Shown here one piece after another: positions 11,749-24,500 of a stretch of 60,000 nt of DNA. This DNA comes from Symsagittifera roscoffensis (lineage: Eukaryota; Xenacoelomorpha; Acoela; Convolutidae), in NCBI RefSeq assembly GCF_963678635.1, contig NC_087070.1:6670539-6730538 (forward strand), written 5' to 3'. The position numbers and the translations under genes are program-made. Each line of letters opens with the position of its first letter. Position 1 is the first letter of the stretch. The notes beneath the pieces are model-generated. The model was not told the DNA's origin. It was given only the letters and a program-made list of their open reading frames with translations, and ran no database searches.

Positions 11749-12200
11749 GTCGATTAACGTAGTTCAGACTCCTATTTAGGTCGTGATGATTTTTTCGTAA
11801 TTTATTTACAAAAAGTTTTTAAAGACTCAAATATTTTTGGATAGCTTTGCCTTTTGAGTTCAAGTCATGTTCGTTTGCTCAAAACTAGGCGAAATCCGCT
11901 CTCCAATTACGAAAGAAGAATTGGCACGAAAAAACGCAATCGATATCTAGTTCCGAAAGTGTTCCGGAATTTTAGGTCCGAAATTTTACCTAACACTCCA
12001 AAGTCTCAATAGGTTTAATTTGTATCAAAAAACTACCTGTCATAATTTGTTCTTGAATTAAAAAAGCTTAACGGCAATATATTTTTTCTTTGAATTCGGA
12101 AGTTGAAATCGTTCAAAAATTCGGAAGTTGAAATCGTGGAGTCTTTTTGTGTCTTTGCTTTCATTGACACTTTTCCATTTGTCTATTGGCTAACTTTCAT
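11749..12200 (+). repeat. Dispersed repeat family B, copy 2
   Basis: It begins with gtcgattaacgtagttcaga, the 5' landmark of the longer copies, and carries the aggtcgtgatgat, ctctccaattacgaaag and tctattggctaac landmarks in order. No coding content is seen. Confidence 0.65.
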
Positions 12201-13970
12201 TTGTTTTCAGTCGTTTCTTGAGTTTGATTCAACTTTGACAAGGTATGTTTCAAATTTCACAATCACTTATCCGACCTTTGAAAAAAGAATCACGAAAGAC
12301 TTTTTGTTAGTTTTTTCCAAACTTGCTTCGCCTCGCTGTGTAATTTTTAGAATACAAGTTTTTAGATTAGTTTGCGTTTACTTATTTTCTTTGGATAAAT
12401 AGTCTTTATCAATTTTCCTTTTATTTCCTTCAGTGCAGTGGTGATTTGGAACAATGATTATCAAAAATCGTTTTCTCATTAAATTTTTTTTGTTAATTAG
12501 ACTATTTTTTACAAGGAAAATTGAACCAAAAATTTAATCTGAAGTTTTGTATAATTTCCAAGAACAATTTTCCAATTATACAATCTGAAGTTTGCTTTTT
12601 TCCCAATCAAAATCTCGCAATCAGTTGTTCAATCTGTAATTAGTATATTTGCTTCAATTTATAAGTTCCTTTTTTGATTTTTTGCTTACAATGTTTATTT
12701 GGCTTAATTAATTTAGTTTATGCTATACCAGCTTTATTGTCGCAGGGAGATGTAGAGGGGTGTATTTTTTTCAAAACTATAATTTTTTACAAAAACTACT
12801 TTTTAGCTCAAGTTTTTTATCTTTGATTTTGTTTTAGGTTCAACAGCCTCTACTCCAGTTTTGTCGTCCTAAGTGCACTCGTTTAAGTGCAGCGCAAATT
12901 TTCATTTTGTTAAGAATCTTTTTTGGCATGAATGGTTTCTGCTCATGTTTTTTCGCTTTTGTTACCGCTTGGTAAATATAATTAAATATATCGGTTTTAA
13001 TTTTTGCTGATCGTTTTTCGGCTTCATGGTTGTCAATTAAGCTCTCGGTGTAGTTTCCAAATTGTGTGTACCACTGTGAATTCTGTACACTTATGGCTTT
13101 CGTGGATACTATTTGGGCAGTACATATATTTTTCAATAATATTTTGTTGTCGAACAAATTTGGTTGATTTTTAGTAGATTAGCTGTCGGCTCTCAATCTG
13201 CTGGCTTATTTACTTTATATTTTATTTATGCGATTGATAAGTCTTTGGCTCCAGTTTTAATCTTTAGAATGCTCAATTTCAACCCTTTTGGAGTTCATTA
13301 AAGAGTTCATTCAAATTCATTCCTGATAGTGCTTGAATATCTTGCTGTTTTTTGTTTTAATCCTATTCTTGTTGTATCGCAGAAAAAATGAAAGCAGGTT
13401 TTAGATTTTTTTGTGAATTTAGAAATTTCTGTCGGCTTTTTGGTGTCTATTTTAGCTGAAATTCCGAAGAGCTGAAACCCATTTTTTTGAATATATGAAT
13501 GTTTATGACCTGTAATATGAATTTTTTTATCTTCAATTTATAGAATAGAAAGCGTTGTTGGATGCCCCGTCTATTATGGTTGCATAGGATTTTTTGATCT
13601 TTCACGTCCTTTATTTTTGTAAGTTACACGGATGTTTTTTGTTTGAAGCACTGTAGGTGCAAGTTGCCCGTAGTTATTCTCAAAATGACCTTCAATCGAG
13701 ACAAGCGTATAGGAGTGTCTTTGACATTTTATCAAATAACTTTTCGACTTGGCTGCATTCATCTCATTTTATGTCAGCTAGCTAGTCACGCTGTCTTTGT
13801 AATGTATCGCAATTGGTACGATGCTTGCTTCGACTCGTTGTGTGATATTGATGACTCAAATGATTGGTTTAGTTTGTGTTGACTTCAATTTTTTGGGTTA
13901 ATTTCTCTTATTCGGTTTTTTTATTGTACTCAAGCAGGGCAATGTTGATTTTAAACAATGATTATTACTT
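12200..13970. other. No gene or clear repeat seen
   Basis: AT-rich and T-rich on this strand. Open stretches near 12103-12402, 12840-13157 (minus) and 13643-13882 lack recognisable domains and are low in complexity. Confidence 0.35.
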
Positions 13971-13974
13971 TAAC

Positions 13975-14260
13975 GAGCTTAGTACCGTAGTGTTTCAGTA
14001 CTAACCTTCGTTTTTTCCTAGCTAACTGGCACATAAAAGTGTTCATTTATTTGGCGGCAGTTTTGCTATAATCACGATCTGTAGCATTGGAAATTTCATA
14101 GCATCTGTTATCTGCTTCATTTGTGGCTAGTGTTTGTGATTTATTAATGGTCCGTGACTGATGGTTAGCTAGGTCGAAGATCGAATCGGTGACGTAGCCG
14201 AATTTTTACCAATTCGAGGCTGATTTCTACTTTTATTGAACTTGAAGTTGAATTCATTTA
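13975..14260 (+). repeat. AAGTCGCAAA/ATTACACA family relative with SINE-like tail
   Basis: It starts with cttagtaccgtagtgtttca, then an actaaccttcgttttttc phrase, a match to 22013-22070. It ends with agatcgaatcggtgacg and a gccgaatttttaccaattcg phrase, which matches the SINE bodies at 22985 and 25390. This is a diverged copy with no intact tRNA head. Confidence 0.55.
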
Positions 14261-15114
14261 CCAGCTGCAGTGAAAAGTTATATACCTGCCTGGAGGGGTC
14301 ATTGAAGAGTATTTCAACTCAATATAGAGCTGCACTTTATAGACTTTTTGTCATGTTCTCGCTGTGTCCAACTTCGTTTTCTCACAGATAATTTTGTTTC
14401 GTTCGTTTATTTCATTCAAATATTAACAATAAAAATGGAAGCAAAAAAATTAGATCTGAAAATTCAAGTCTGAAGGAATTTCAAGGCTTACAATCTGAAA
14501 AACTGGATTTTATTCCGACCACTGAAGGGTGGGGAAGAACATTGTCTTCGGGTTTATTTTTAAAAAAATCCCCGCAAAATCAGTTGCCACAATTAATTAT
14601 TTGAATGGGTCCATTGATTTATAGTTTGACAGCATTCCTGCCAGTCGTGATTCGAACGACATCAAAAATTTTCCTCGTTATCGAAAAAAAAGTTTTCGAA
14701 GTTTTTAATTTTTGGTCTGATTTCGAGCAAATAAAAAAACAAGCGATTATGGTTTTTATCTTCAAATTGGTTAGATAAGCTACAAAAAACTTTGTTGTAT
14801 TGTTTGACCAATTACTAAAATATCATGTAGCACTCATTTTTTTGACCTTAAAAAGAGAATAACCCAACAAAAATAGTCAAATAAGGGAATAGCTGATTTT
14901 TAAGCGTTCTTCTAGCTTCTCTCTCCGCGCCGCTTACAGAAAGCGGCTTTAAGGTAAAAATTATGTTCGGTCAGATCATTCTGCGTGGCTGTCTTTCTGC
15001 CCTGTTTTTGTGTTCGTTTTTCCTTAAAAGTCACTTGAAATGCGAATTTATAAACTTTCTTATGCGCATTAGTTGAAGCAAATTATATAATTTTCATTTT
15101 TCGATTTATTGGCT

Positions 15115-16590
15115 TCCAAGTTGTTCTCAATTTCAAGTGCTGGTTATTTCAAGAACTTTATCTTCAACAAAATTTTTTCTACTCATTTTTTGCTTTGAGT
15201 TCGCAAGGTGGCAAATATATACATCACCTCTGTGTAAGTAACGTTCAGTATTGATATAGTTGAAGTTCTTCCCCTTTATACCCTTTTTTCCATTTTTCTC
15301 TAAAAACCATTTAAAAATGAGTTATTAAGTTGCTTTTGCGCTTTCACTGAAGCAGAATATACGAGTTCCCTTCTTCAATGTTGATGACTCCTAAGCGTTT
15401 TGTCAAATTCGTGTGCTGGTAGTTTTTATGATTTTAACTGCAACAGGATTTTTTGTTTCATTCTTCTAATCAATTGGCTCTTAAGCTTTTTGTCAAATTC
15501 ATGTGCTGGCAATTTCAAGAAATTTATCCGTAACAACGTTTTGCTAATTTTTTTGTTTTGTTGAGTTCGCAAGGTGGAAAATATAGGCTTCGCCTCTGTG
15601 TGAGTCACGTTCTGTATTGATATAGTTACGTTCTTCCCTAAAGACAATTTAAGGTTTGAGTTTTTGACTTCTTCTATTTTTTTCCTAATTTGTTGACTTA
15701 GTTTTTTGTCAAATTCATGAGCTACAGTGCTGATTTAAATTAACCGGACAAAACGCGTTAAACTTGAAATTTAAAACGCGTTTTTCTCAAATTGGATTGA
15801 GTTTAGGAGAAAACTCATGAAGACAAAACTTGCTTAAAATTTTAGCAGAATTAATATGGTGTAATTTGTTTTGCAAAATTCGGGTCCGAAATTTTACTCC
15901 AAAAATGGGTCATTTTGGCTTTTCTTAGTTAATCAAAAATTACGCCAAAAATACCCAGTCGATCACAGACATAATTATATCAAAGTGAGCCCCTTACGTA
16001 GCCCAACAAACTTTAAGAAAGGTATTTTTTCCAAAAAAAAATTCAAATTGTTTAAAAATTGTTTTTAAATAAAAAGTTGGTATTTTATATAGTAAAAATG
16101 ACCTTTTTGGTCTATCAAACAAAATTAAATTAACTTATACAATTTTTTGGAGATTATACCCTTCTTAAAGTTTGTTGAGCTACGTAAGGGGCTCACTTTG
16201 AATAATTATGTCTGTGATCGACTGGGTATTTTTGGCGTAATTTTTCATTAACTAAGAAAAACCAAAATGACCCATTTTTGGGGTAAAATTTCGGACCCGA
16301 ATTTCGCAAAACAAATTACACCATATTAATTCTGCTAAAATTCTAAGCAAGTTTTGTCTTCTTAAATTTTCACCTAAGTTCAACGCAATTTGAGAAAAAC
16401 GCGTTTTAAATTTCAAGTTAAACGCGTTTTGTCCGGTTAATTTAAATCAGCACTGTACCTTCAAGAAATTTAACCGCAGCAAGATTTTTCTCATTTTTTT
16501 TTCATATCTCAATTTGGGAAACAGATAGTTCACCTTTGTAGGTAACTTTCTAAGTTGATGTAGTTGACATTCTTCCTCTTTCTGCCCCCC
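15115..16590 (+). repeat. Local tandem array, about four degenerate units, interrupted by a foldback
   Basis: A unit of varying length (about 150-350 bases) recurs. Its landmarks are gtcaaattcatgtgctggca, then a tttcaagaaatttatccg phrase, gagttcgcaaggtggaaaat, and acgttctgtattgatatag with a ttcttccc end. Copies start near 15120, 15405, 15490 and 15705. The fourth copy is split exactly by the Tc1-like element: removing 15725-16455 and one TA restores the unit. That dates the array as older than the insertion. Confidence 0.7.
15725..16455. mobile_element. Tc1/mariner-like foldback MITE, full copy 1 (731 bp)
   Basis: It is flanked by TA on both sides (15723-15724 and 16456-16457). The ends read CAGTGCTGATTTAAATTA and its reverse complement. 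Two arms of about 300 bases (to about 16031, and from about 16148) are reverse complements at high identity around a loop of about 115 bases. The TA duplication and CAGTG end are typical of Tc1/mariner superfamily elements. No transposase is present, so it would need one in trans. A 732-bp relative lies at 58105, a broken copy at 28202 and a lone end at 59214. Confidence 0.9.
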
Positions 16591-16980
16591 CCCCCTCCCC
16601 CCTCAAAAAAAAAACATTTGCGTTTGCGCGTTAATTTTTGGTATCTAAAAAAAGGTAACCAAAAACTTGCGATTTAGAATTTTTCTGTCCTTCTTGTGGC
16701 AAAGAATTATTATTGGTTGTGGTGTTTTTCTTCATGCAAATTAATATCAGATGGGGTGAAATCTAAACTGTATGAAACCTTTTTTCATCTATTATGCTTA
16801 CCGTTAAAATAATCGTTTGGAAATCACGCTTTTTAAGCAAACCGCCTTCAAGACCAAAATTACATTAAAAAAATACAGATCAAAACTTGGTAAAAATTTG
16901 GATAACATTTTTGATAAAGGTTTTTTTTTCATGTATCTTTTGTCTTGAAGGAGGTTTATTGAAAAGCGATACTTCAAAAC

Positions 16981-17396
16981 CAGGGCGGATCTAGGATTTT
17001 CTCGAGGGGGCGGATTTTCAAAAAATTGTAGAACATTTAGTCGACCAAATTGATTTTCCGAGCTCTCCCAAAGCATTAAAAAGACCCTGTTTTGGTCAAA
17101 TTTTTTGCGCTGCAGGCAAAATTTTGAAAAAAAAACAGGCCAATAAAGGCAGTTTTAGGCACTTTTTGGAAACTTTTGACCAAAAAAATCGCGCATTTTT
17201 GGTGCGCGCTCCGCTCCCCCTTCAAATTTAATATATATTAGCACCGAAGGCGCCTTCAGAACCTTGTTAGGATCCGTCACCAAATATGGATATCTCAAAA
17301 TAGTAGAAAGGGGGACCCTTTGGGTCGGCAGGGGGTCGAACCACTGAGAAAAAAGCGTCCGTCCAAACCCCCCCCCCCCCCCTAAATCCGCCCCTG
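16981..17396. mobile_element. hAT-like MITE (416 bp)
   Basis: The ends are CAGGGCGGATCTAGG and the inverted CCTAAATCCGCCCCTG. They are flanked by an identical 8-base repeat ttcaaaac (16973-16980 and 17397-17404). An 8-bp target duplication with CAGGG termini is the hAT signature. The interior is non-coding, with a poly-C run before the right end. Interior text (tttttaggcattttttggaa and similar) is shared with the elements at 42641, 45798 and 48719. Confidence 0.88.
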
Positions 17397-17404
17397 TTCA
17401 AAAC

Positions 17405-18581
17405 GATTATTCTCAAGGCTAGCCATGAAAAAATTATTCATACAGTATTTCTTCTCCGAGTCTCGTTCATTTATAGTACCGCAAGTTGCATGGACAAAAA
17501 CCAGAATACAAAGTTCCTTTCCACAAGAAGGAAGGAAAATTGAGTAATTTTGTTGGTAATCTTAAATCTGTCGGAGTTTTATGTGCTACTTGGTCAGCAA
17601 ACTGCCCAGGCTGGCCATTTGGTCTTTATTTTTAGATCGGGCTATAAAAATCGTTATTTGGTCTATTAATTTCTAAAAGTCTATATTGTTTATAGACCTT
17701 TCATGAATTACGTAAAAGGCGATTCCCTTTAGTACTCTTTTACGAAATCCAGTTTGCCTAATCAACCTAAAAATTTTCTCACTTTCAATTATTAATATGG
17801 ATGAAAAAAAGCGACCTTTGGTCAAAAGCTTCCAAGAATCGATTTTTGAAATAGATCGACTTTTCAAATTCATTCCCGCGAATTTGTGTTATGATGTAAG
17901 TAGGTGTATATTTCTGTTTAGTTTAAAAAAAAATATTGGCCAGCCGGACAACTGACTAGCCATCTTATCAGCTTGTGATGATTTAGTATTTTGTGTGTAA
18001 AAACACCCCCCTTCAAGAAAATCAGAGATCCGCATCGGTTTAGAGCTGAGAACTGAAGCTAAGTTGTTTCGGTTGACATTAAGGCCCGTTGGTTATCTCA
18101 ATCTTCAACTCTGCATCGTCTAATTAGAAATTTATTGGTTTATGAAGTAATTTCTTGTAACTGCGGGCTTTTCTGAGTGTTTAATGTTGTGGTTTCTTGT
18201 CTATACAGATGTTTGAATCACAGTTGTGCTTAAAGATAGACTTGTTCATCAGCAATGACTTCACATTTCATAACTGGGACACAACTTGATTGAATATCTA
18301 CGGCTTTCTCTTTTGTCGGTTGAGCCAAAAGCTTACAGGTTGCGCAATTGCTGTTTTGTTTGGTAATTTCTCAAGTAACACCATTAAACATACCATAATT
18401 GTCACGGAACTCAACTATTCGGCTTGTTGAAGATATCGATTAAGCCAGAAATTTCTAATTTATTGAGTCATTTCTTCAGATTAGCATGTAAATGAGAAAT
18501 TTTTATTATTCGTCAACTTCGGGAAAATTTGTGTATGGGAGATTTGGTTAAATTGTGATAATCCAGGACATCATCATCAGA
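17405..18581. other. Region upstream of the PP2C gene
   Basis: No exon is seen. The PP2C promoter should lie toward the 3' end, but no core element is convincing. No strong repeat match was found in 17640-18540. Confidence 0.35.
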
Positions 18582-21500
18582 ATGGAAGCTACAGCTACAG
18601 GTTTGTGTTTTTTGATATTTCATTTTTCGATATTATTGTCTAATCAAGTAAAAAATGTACTCCGACAACATTTGACTGAAAGCTGGCCAAATTCTAGACA
18701 ACTAAAGCTGTCAGAAATTGAACGGGGTTAGTTGATTGTTTTTTCTTGCACACTGAAAAAAGTCATAACAAAGCAATTAAAATAGCATAACATCATAGTT
18801 CTTCATAGTTGCAGCATGTTTTCTTTAAGTCAATGCCAGTAAGCCGATGCCAAATCCACAGCGCCTGAGCAATGGAATCGACGACCATCCACTTCCAGAT
18901 GAAGTTATCGGTGGAACAGACTCGACTCAGGTGCCGGTGGCTACAGATTCAGACAGGGAGGAACTGGTTGTACATGTGAAATCAGTACAAGGTTAGGCTA
19001 ATTTAGAAGGGTTCAGTTGTTGCCAACAAGTGCTCGTGCGCAATCTTTTAAGCTGGAAAAATATTTAAGCAATCAACGTCGTTACAAAAGTATATGTAGT
19101 CTTTAAACTTGATGGCTTGTATTTTGGTCTTAAGACGATTTAGCCACAAGTGGAAGGACCAACATATGAGCTGTTGAGTTGTTCACAGAGAACCGTTGTT
19201 TTTCCCCTGGTTATCAATTTTTCGGCAGTTTTTCTGGGCTGGGTAATGTTGCTTCACCCTCAAGCAACGAGCACTGATCATGGTGGGCCTCGAACATCCC
19301 TCCTTTCGATTGAGACTTCACCACCGCTCCTCTAAATTAATTGTAGAAAATTGCAAGTGGGGGAAAAAGGAAAAAGAGCCGTTATTTTCCCCACATCCGG
19401 CTCTTTTACTTTGTCCCCACATTTGAGTTTCATTTATTTTTTTTTTCATTTTCCCTTACCCTCCTCCCTATTGTTGTATCACCAGAGGAGCCGACAATTT
19501 TCAGGCTGTGGTAGCTGCATATATACATGCGCTATTGTGGGCTCTTTTTCCTTCCCCCCACCTGCAAAATTTAAATTAAAAATAAAAATTAAAAAAATTA
19601 TCCAAATTAAAAATAATATCAAAATGACGGTCTAAATGGTATTTACACAAGCAAAGCTTGTGTATTGGCATGAACTTTTTTTTTCAACTAAGTCGCAAAT
19701 ATTGTTGCGACAAAATGTGTTCATTTTGAAAGTGTTCAGTTTGAGAAATAACCAGCTATTAAGTACAGCCAATGCTAAGGATAATAACACAGACGGATCA
19801 ACCGTACAATTTCCCCCCTCTCCCCAATTTGATTTAGGGGGAGAAAATATGGATTTTTCAGGAAAGAACTGTGAGTATACCTTAGATTTATAGCAAATTA
19901 GGATTATTAAAAGACTGGTACTGCTAATGCGTCATAATTTGCTTCCGTCACTTAGCAATTATGTAGACTCATAATGGGCGTGCGTCACTTAAGAAATTTT
20001 GTAGACTCTAAGTTTTACTCATTCAGTTTTTCCCAGTAGCATTATCAGTCATATTTTTGCTTGTGTATGCGAAGTGCAACTTCGCCTCTGTGTGTAATTT
20101 GGGCTAATCGTTATAAGGAGAATGGCGGCGATGTGGTTATGTCTGTAGTTGTGGTTGCGTGGTTTCAAGGGATTTTTTTTTTTCAAATAATAACTCTATA
20201 AAAGAAGTTCTGTTTGTTTCTTGAAAGGTAGAAGAAAGACAATGGAGGACAGATACTTGGTACTGAACAACTTCCAGCCGAACGTGAGTACGAATTTCAT
20301 CAAAATACATAAAATAAACAAGGATAGCCGGTTGCTGTGCTAGTTGCACAGAATGTACCGACCATAATCTTGAAAAAAAAAAGCTACAAAAAAAAACGTT
20401 TTCTTGCTTTTTCAAATTAGTGTCATTTTTTTTGGGCAATGAGATCAAAGGATCTGAACGAGAGCCTAAAACTTAGGAATAACTGATCCTCTAAGTAAAA
20501 TAGACTAGATAGTATTTGTTTTGCAGATTTTTTTGAATTTTAAACGTTTTTTCTTAAATGGCGTTACAAAACTTCGATAAGTATTATTAATTATCGGAAA
20601 AATAGAAGTTTCCAGGGCCTGAATCGAAGTTTCACGGCATATTTTTCTTTAAAAAGATTATTATAAGCCAGCTCGCAAGCTTTATTTGCTTGGAATGACT
20701 AAAAATCCAAAAATTTAATTGTTTCAAAGTTTCTACCCTTTTTCAATGCAATGGTCGGAATGAAAATTACATACCACAAAGAAATCATCTCTCTTGAAGG
20801 TTTTTCTTAAAAGCGTATAAAATAAGTAATAATACTTCATAATTAACATTCCCTTTTTAATATTGTGGATGTTTTTCGAGAAATGGTCGAGTTTGTCAAT
20901 TTGGTCATAGAGTAAGCCGATTATAAGCCTGCTCGCTCGCGTTATTCGTTCGAAATTAGAAGGAAAATCAAAAATGTCTAACCGATTCACGACCTTCCCG
21001 AATGCTAAGTTTCTCCCCAATTTCAATGCAATGGTCGGAATAAATATTATGTACGAGAAACCATATCGTTTCAAGAATTTTCTTAGAAGCAAAAAACCAA
21101 TGTGTACAAGTGCTCAGTTTTTTTTTGAAACCTTTGAAGTTGTGATACCTGGTTACCTGAATTGACTAAACTTACACATATACTAAACTTAGATAAAGTT
21201 GAATTACCAATTTAATTCAATATTTTGTCTCAATATTTTGTCTAACAGCGCTGAATTTTTTAATACCCATTTTATTAATATTCGTCTTTTGTGTTGTAGA
21301 TATTCAACATAGAGTGTATAGTGGCAGTGTTTGATGGACACGGCGGTTCCGATGCATCTCAATTCTGCCAGGACAACTTCCAAACATTCTTCATGCGTGC
21401 CTTACTACAACAACAACAACAACAGTCTCAGCGACGCAACTCAAAGTCAAGACTAAAAACAACAACAACAACACCCTCCACTACCAATGACAGCATCAAT

Positions 21501-24500
21501 TCAATCTCAGACCAAGAAAAGATATCAACACAAACATCATCAGCATCATCTGGAAATAATGCTTTTCAGCAAGGTTAGCTGAAATTCACTGTTGACAGAT
21601 TTATGGAGTGGCGAGATATTATTTTGTTATCCATTTTGCCGCCCATTCTTTTTGAAGGGAAGCTTTTTGTTTGAATTCCTCCGTATTTTTCCTACGAAAA
21701 GCAAATTGGGACCTCAAAAGTGGGTTTTGGTTATCCTCTTCGCCACAGTTGATTTCTACTCTATTGTCGACTCGTAAGATACTTTTATGGCTTGAGATAG
21801 TCATTTAATTTTGTCAACAGCGCTCAAAAGCTAACTCGCAGAACTAGTGAGGTTGCATAATAAGTATTATATAGTGATGATCAACTATAATTTTGGAGGA
21901 GTCAGGGACGTCTGGAAACACTGCAAAAGTTCTCATGATAATCTTTCAGGCTAATAATTCAATGATTTCAAATGCTTGTGTAGCAATCATTGAATTTATT
22001 TACACCAGCATGAACGCGATCAGCGTAGTGTATTAGATCGAACCTTCTTTTTTCTAATCTATCTCGCAAATAAAAGTGTTCACTTATTTGATGGTGGCAC
22101 TTTTGCTATAATCAAGATCTGTATCATTACACTTGCGAAGCGAGTGTATTAGCATGAACCTTTTTTTCCAACCTAAGTCGCAAATATTTGTGCCACTTTT
22201 GGGGGACCTTTACAGATTTTTCATAGCATGTGCTTTGAAATTCGAATAGTAACAAGTAAACACATTTGATGCATTTTAAATTCATCAAAAGAGCCGAAAA
22301 AAGTTATTTGTTTCAAACAACAACAATAATAAAAACTCGATTTCAGAAAATTTCTAATTTATTACATCTCGCCTTTTTGGAATGCATATTTTATACACAA
22401 TATGGCTGTATGGTTTGCGATTTGTTACACGCAAAATTAGTGTGGATGCCTTCAGTTTGTTATATTCCAAATCAGGGTGACCACTTGGTTACTAATTGGT
22501 CACTATTTTTTCAATGGTCATTAAAAGTCACTATTTACAACGGTTTTTGGTGACGGACCCTAAAATTGTCCGTTTTTTCAAATTTTTTTTTTCAAATTTT
22601 TTCAAAATGCCTAAAACTGACTTTTTCAGCCTGTTAATTCAAAATTATGGCTGCAGCGCAGAAATTTTGGCCAAAACAGGGACTTTTTAGTGCTTTGGCA
22701 GAGCTTGAAAAATTACTTCGGCCGACCTAAAAAAAAGGTCGACAAAAAATTCGAAAATTGTCATAAACACTATTTTTCTCTCAAAAAAGTGGTCACCCTG
22801 TTCCAAATTATTTCATGCAAAATTGAGTCTATATATATTGGTGCTATTTTTGCTGAATGGCATTGCCAATTTAAGAGGTTATGTAGCAGCTTTACTCGTG
22901 ACTAGTCTTTGTCGGTTGTTAAGCTTGCCTGGCTAAGTGGATAGTGCGTGAGACTCAAAATCTTTTGATTGCTGTTGGTCGCAGATCGAATCCTAGACCT
23001 AGCCGAATTTTGGCCATTTCGAGGCTTATTTCTATTTTTTTTTAAATTTCAATTGAAAGAGCTGCTTTTTGGTCGTGTTCTCGCAAGTGTTTGCGAAGCT
23101 CTGCTTCGCCTCTGTGTATTATTTCAGAATCTTTCTATTTCTTTTCAGAATCATCGGGAGATACACATAAAGGGAATAGTGGACAAGCAGCAGATTCCAT
23201 TTCTGAATCAACGCAACAACAGGAAGTTGCCTCTAGACTATCAGTTGAGAGCAGCTGTGAGTCTCCCGATCTATCAAACTGTCTCAGGGAAACATTTCTT
23301 GCCATAGACGAAGCTTTCGCCCGTAAATTTCCCAAAGTTAGTCTTCAAGTTCACAATTTATTTCAGTTTGGAGAAAAATGATCCAACAACTCCCGATAAC
23401 ATATTGAGGAAAGCAATTTTTCAATAATCTTCGTTCAGGCGGCCTTGTGTCTCTTCGCTCATTCAAGTATGTTTGAGAAAAATAAATAATTTTGTTAAAT
23501 ACAAGTTTTTGACATTTCCCAATTCGAGTGACCGGGAGTGTTTTTCTGACAGGATCTCTTGATTGTTCTAATATATGAATGGTTACTCAGATAAGCAATG
23601 AAAAGCAGGGTTAGGTAATGTGAACTGAAAAAGCCATAATAGGCGTTTGAAGGGAAAAATGTGAAAAGCAAAATTCTAGTGTTTCATTCAAATTTGATTT
23701 GTATTCTAAGATCGCATGCTGTGATCGTTTAGTTGGTATGACGCGTGTATGCAAGTCTGTGTTCCGGAGTTTTGTTGAATTTAGTTTTTTTTTCTGTTTA
23801 AGGGTCGATTGACGTAGTTCAGACTCTTATATATGTCGCAATTTTTTTTTTCAGGAAAAACGAGATCGACTTCTTGTTTCGAAAGTGGAATTTAATTTTC
23901 AGATTTCGCAGCTAATTGGAAAATTTTACCTATTGATCCAGTTTTCTCAAATTGGTTCAATTTTTTCGAAAAAGTGCTAGTCATAAATTTTTCTAGAAAT
24001 TCAAAGAGCTTTAAGAGCTATTTTTTTTCTTTGAAATTCGAACAGTGAGATTTTTTCTAAAAAGTTTAATTGCGTTTATTGGCTATTTTACAACTGCCTG
24101 TTGGCTATGTTTCATATTAAGAAGTTGGTGGTTGAGTGCTTTTCGGATCTCTTTATAAGAAGATAATAATTATTAAGGTAATAATTAAGATAAAAACAAT
24201 AATTCAGATAATAATTATTAACAAGTTTCATATTAAGAATTTGATGGGTGAGTGCTTTTAAGAATTTGATGGGTGAGATCTTTTTATTATGTGAAATATC
24301 CTTTCTGATTGGTTTCGATTTATTAATTTGAAATTATTTTGTGAATTAGTTACTCGGAGTAATTTTTTTCCAGCCTTTGTTGTTATTATTTTGACTTTTT
24401 GTCTAAAGCATAACGTTCCGAGACCAATTTAAGTCAAAATTAAGTAATAACTTTTCCCGGGAAGTTCTGAAAATAGCCACAACTAAGCCAGCGTTTTTCT

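Larger units (their letters stand above)
22126..23125. mobile_element. Composite ATTACACA-end element with SINE and hAT MITE inside, PP2C intron 4
   Basis: The left end attacacttgcgaagcgagtg is followed by the ccaacctaagtcgcaaatat landmark. It contains the hAT-like MITE at 22473-22800 and a tRNA-like head at 22923. It ends in gtttgcgaagctctgcttcg, cctctgtgta. The right end stops about 24 bases before the exon 5 acceptor. A related 5' end also starts at about 22013. Confidence 0.55.

Noticed and set aside
19636-19893. Open frame upstream of PP2C exon 3, considered as an exon
   Set aside because: It lies in the ATTACACA-end repeat shared with 39377, and the phase of exons 2 and 3 already joins perfectly without it.
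22923-22999. A functional tRNA-Leu gene
   Set aside because: It is followed by a SINE body and duplicated with it at 25330; the stems are imperfect and the B box deviates.
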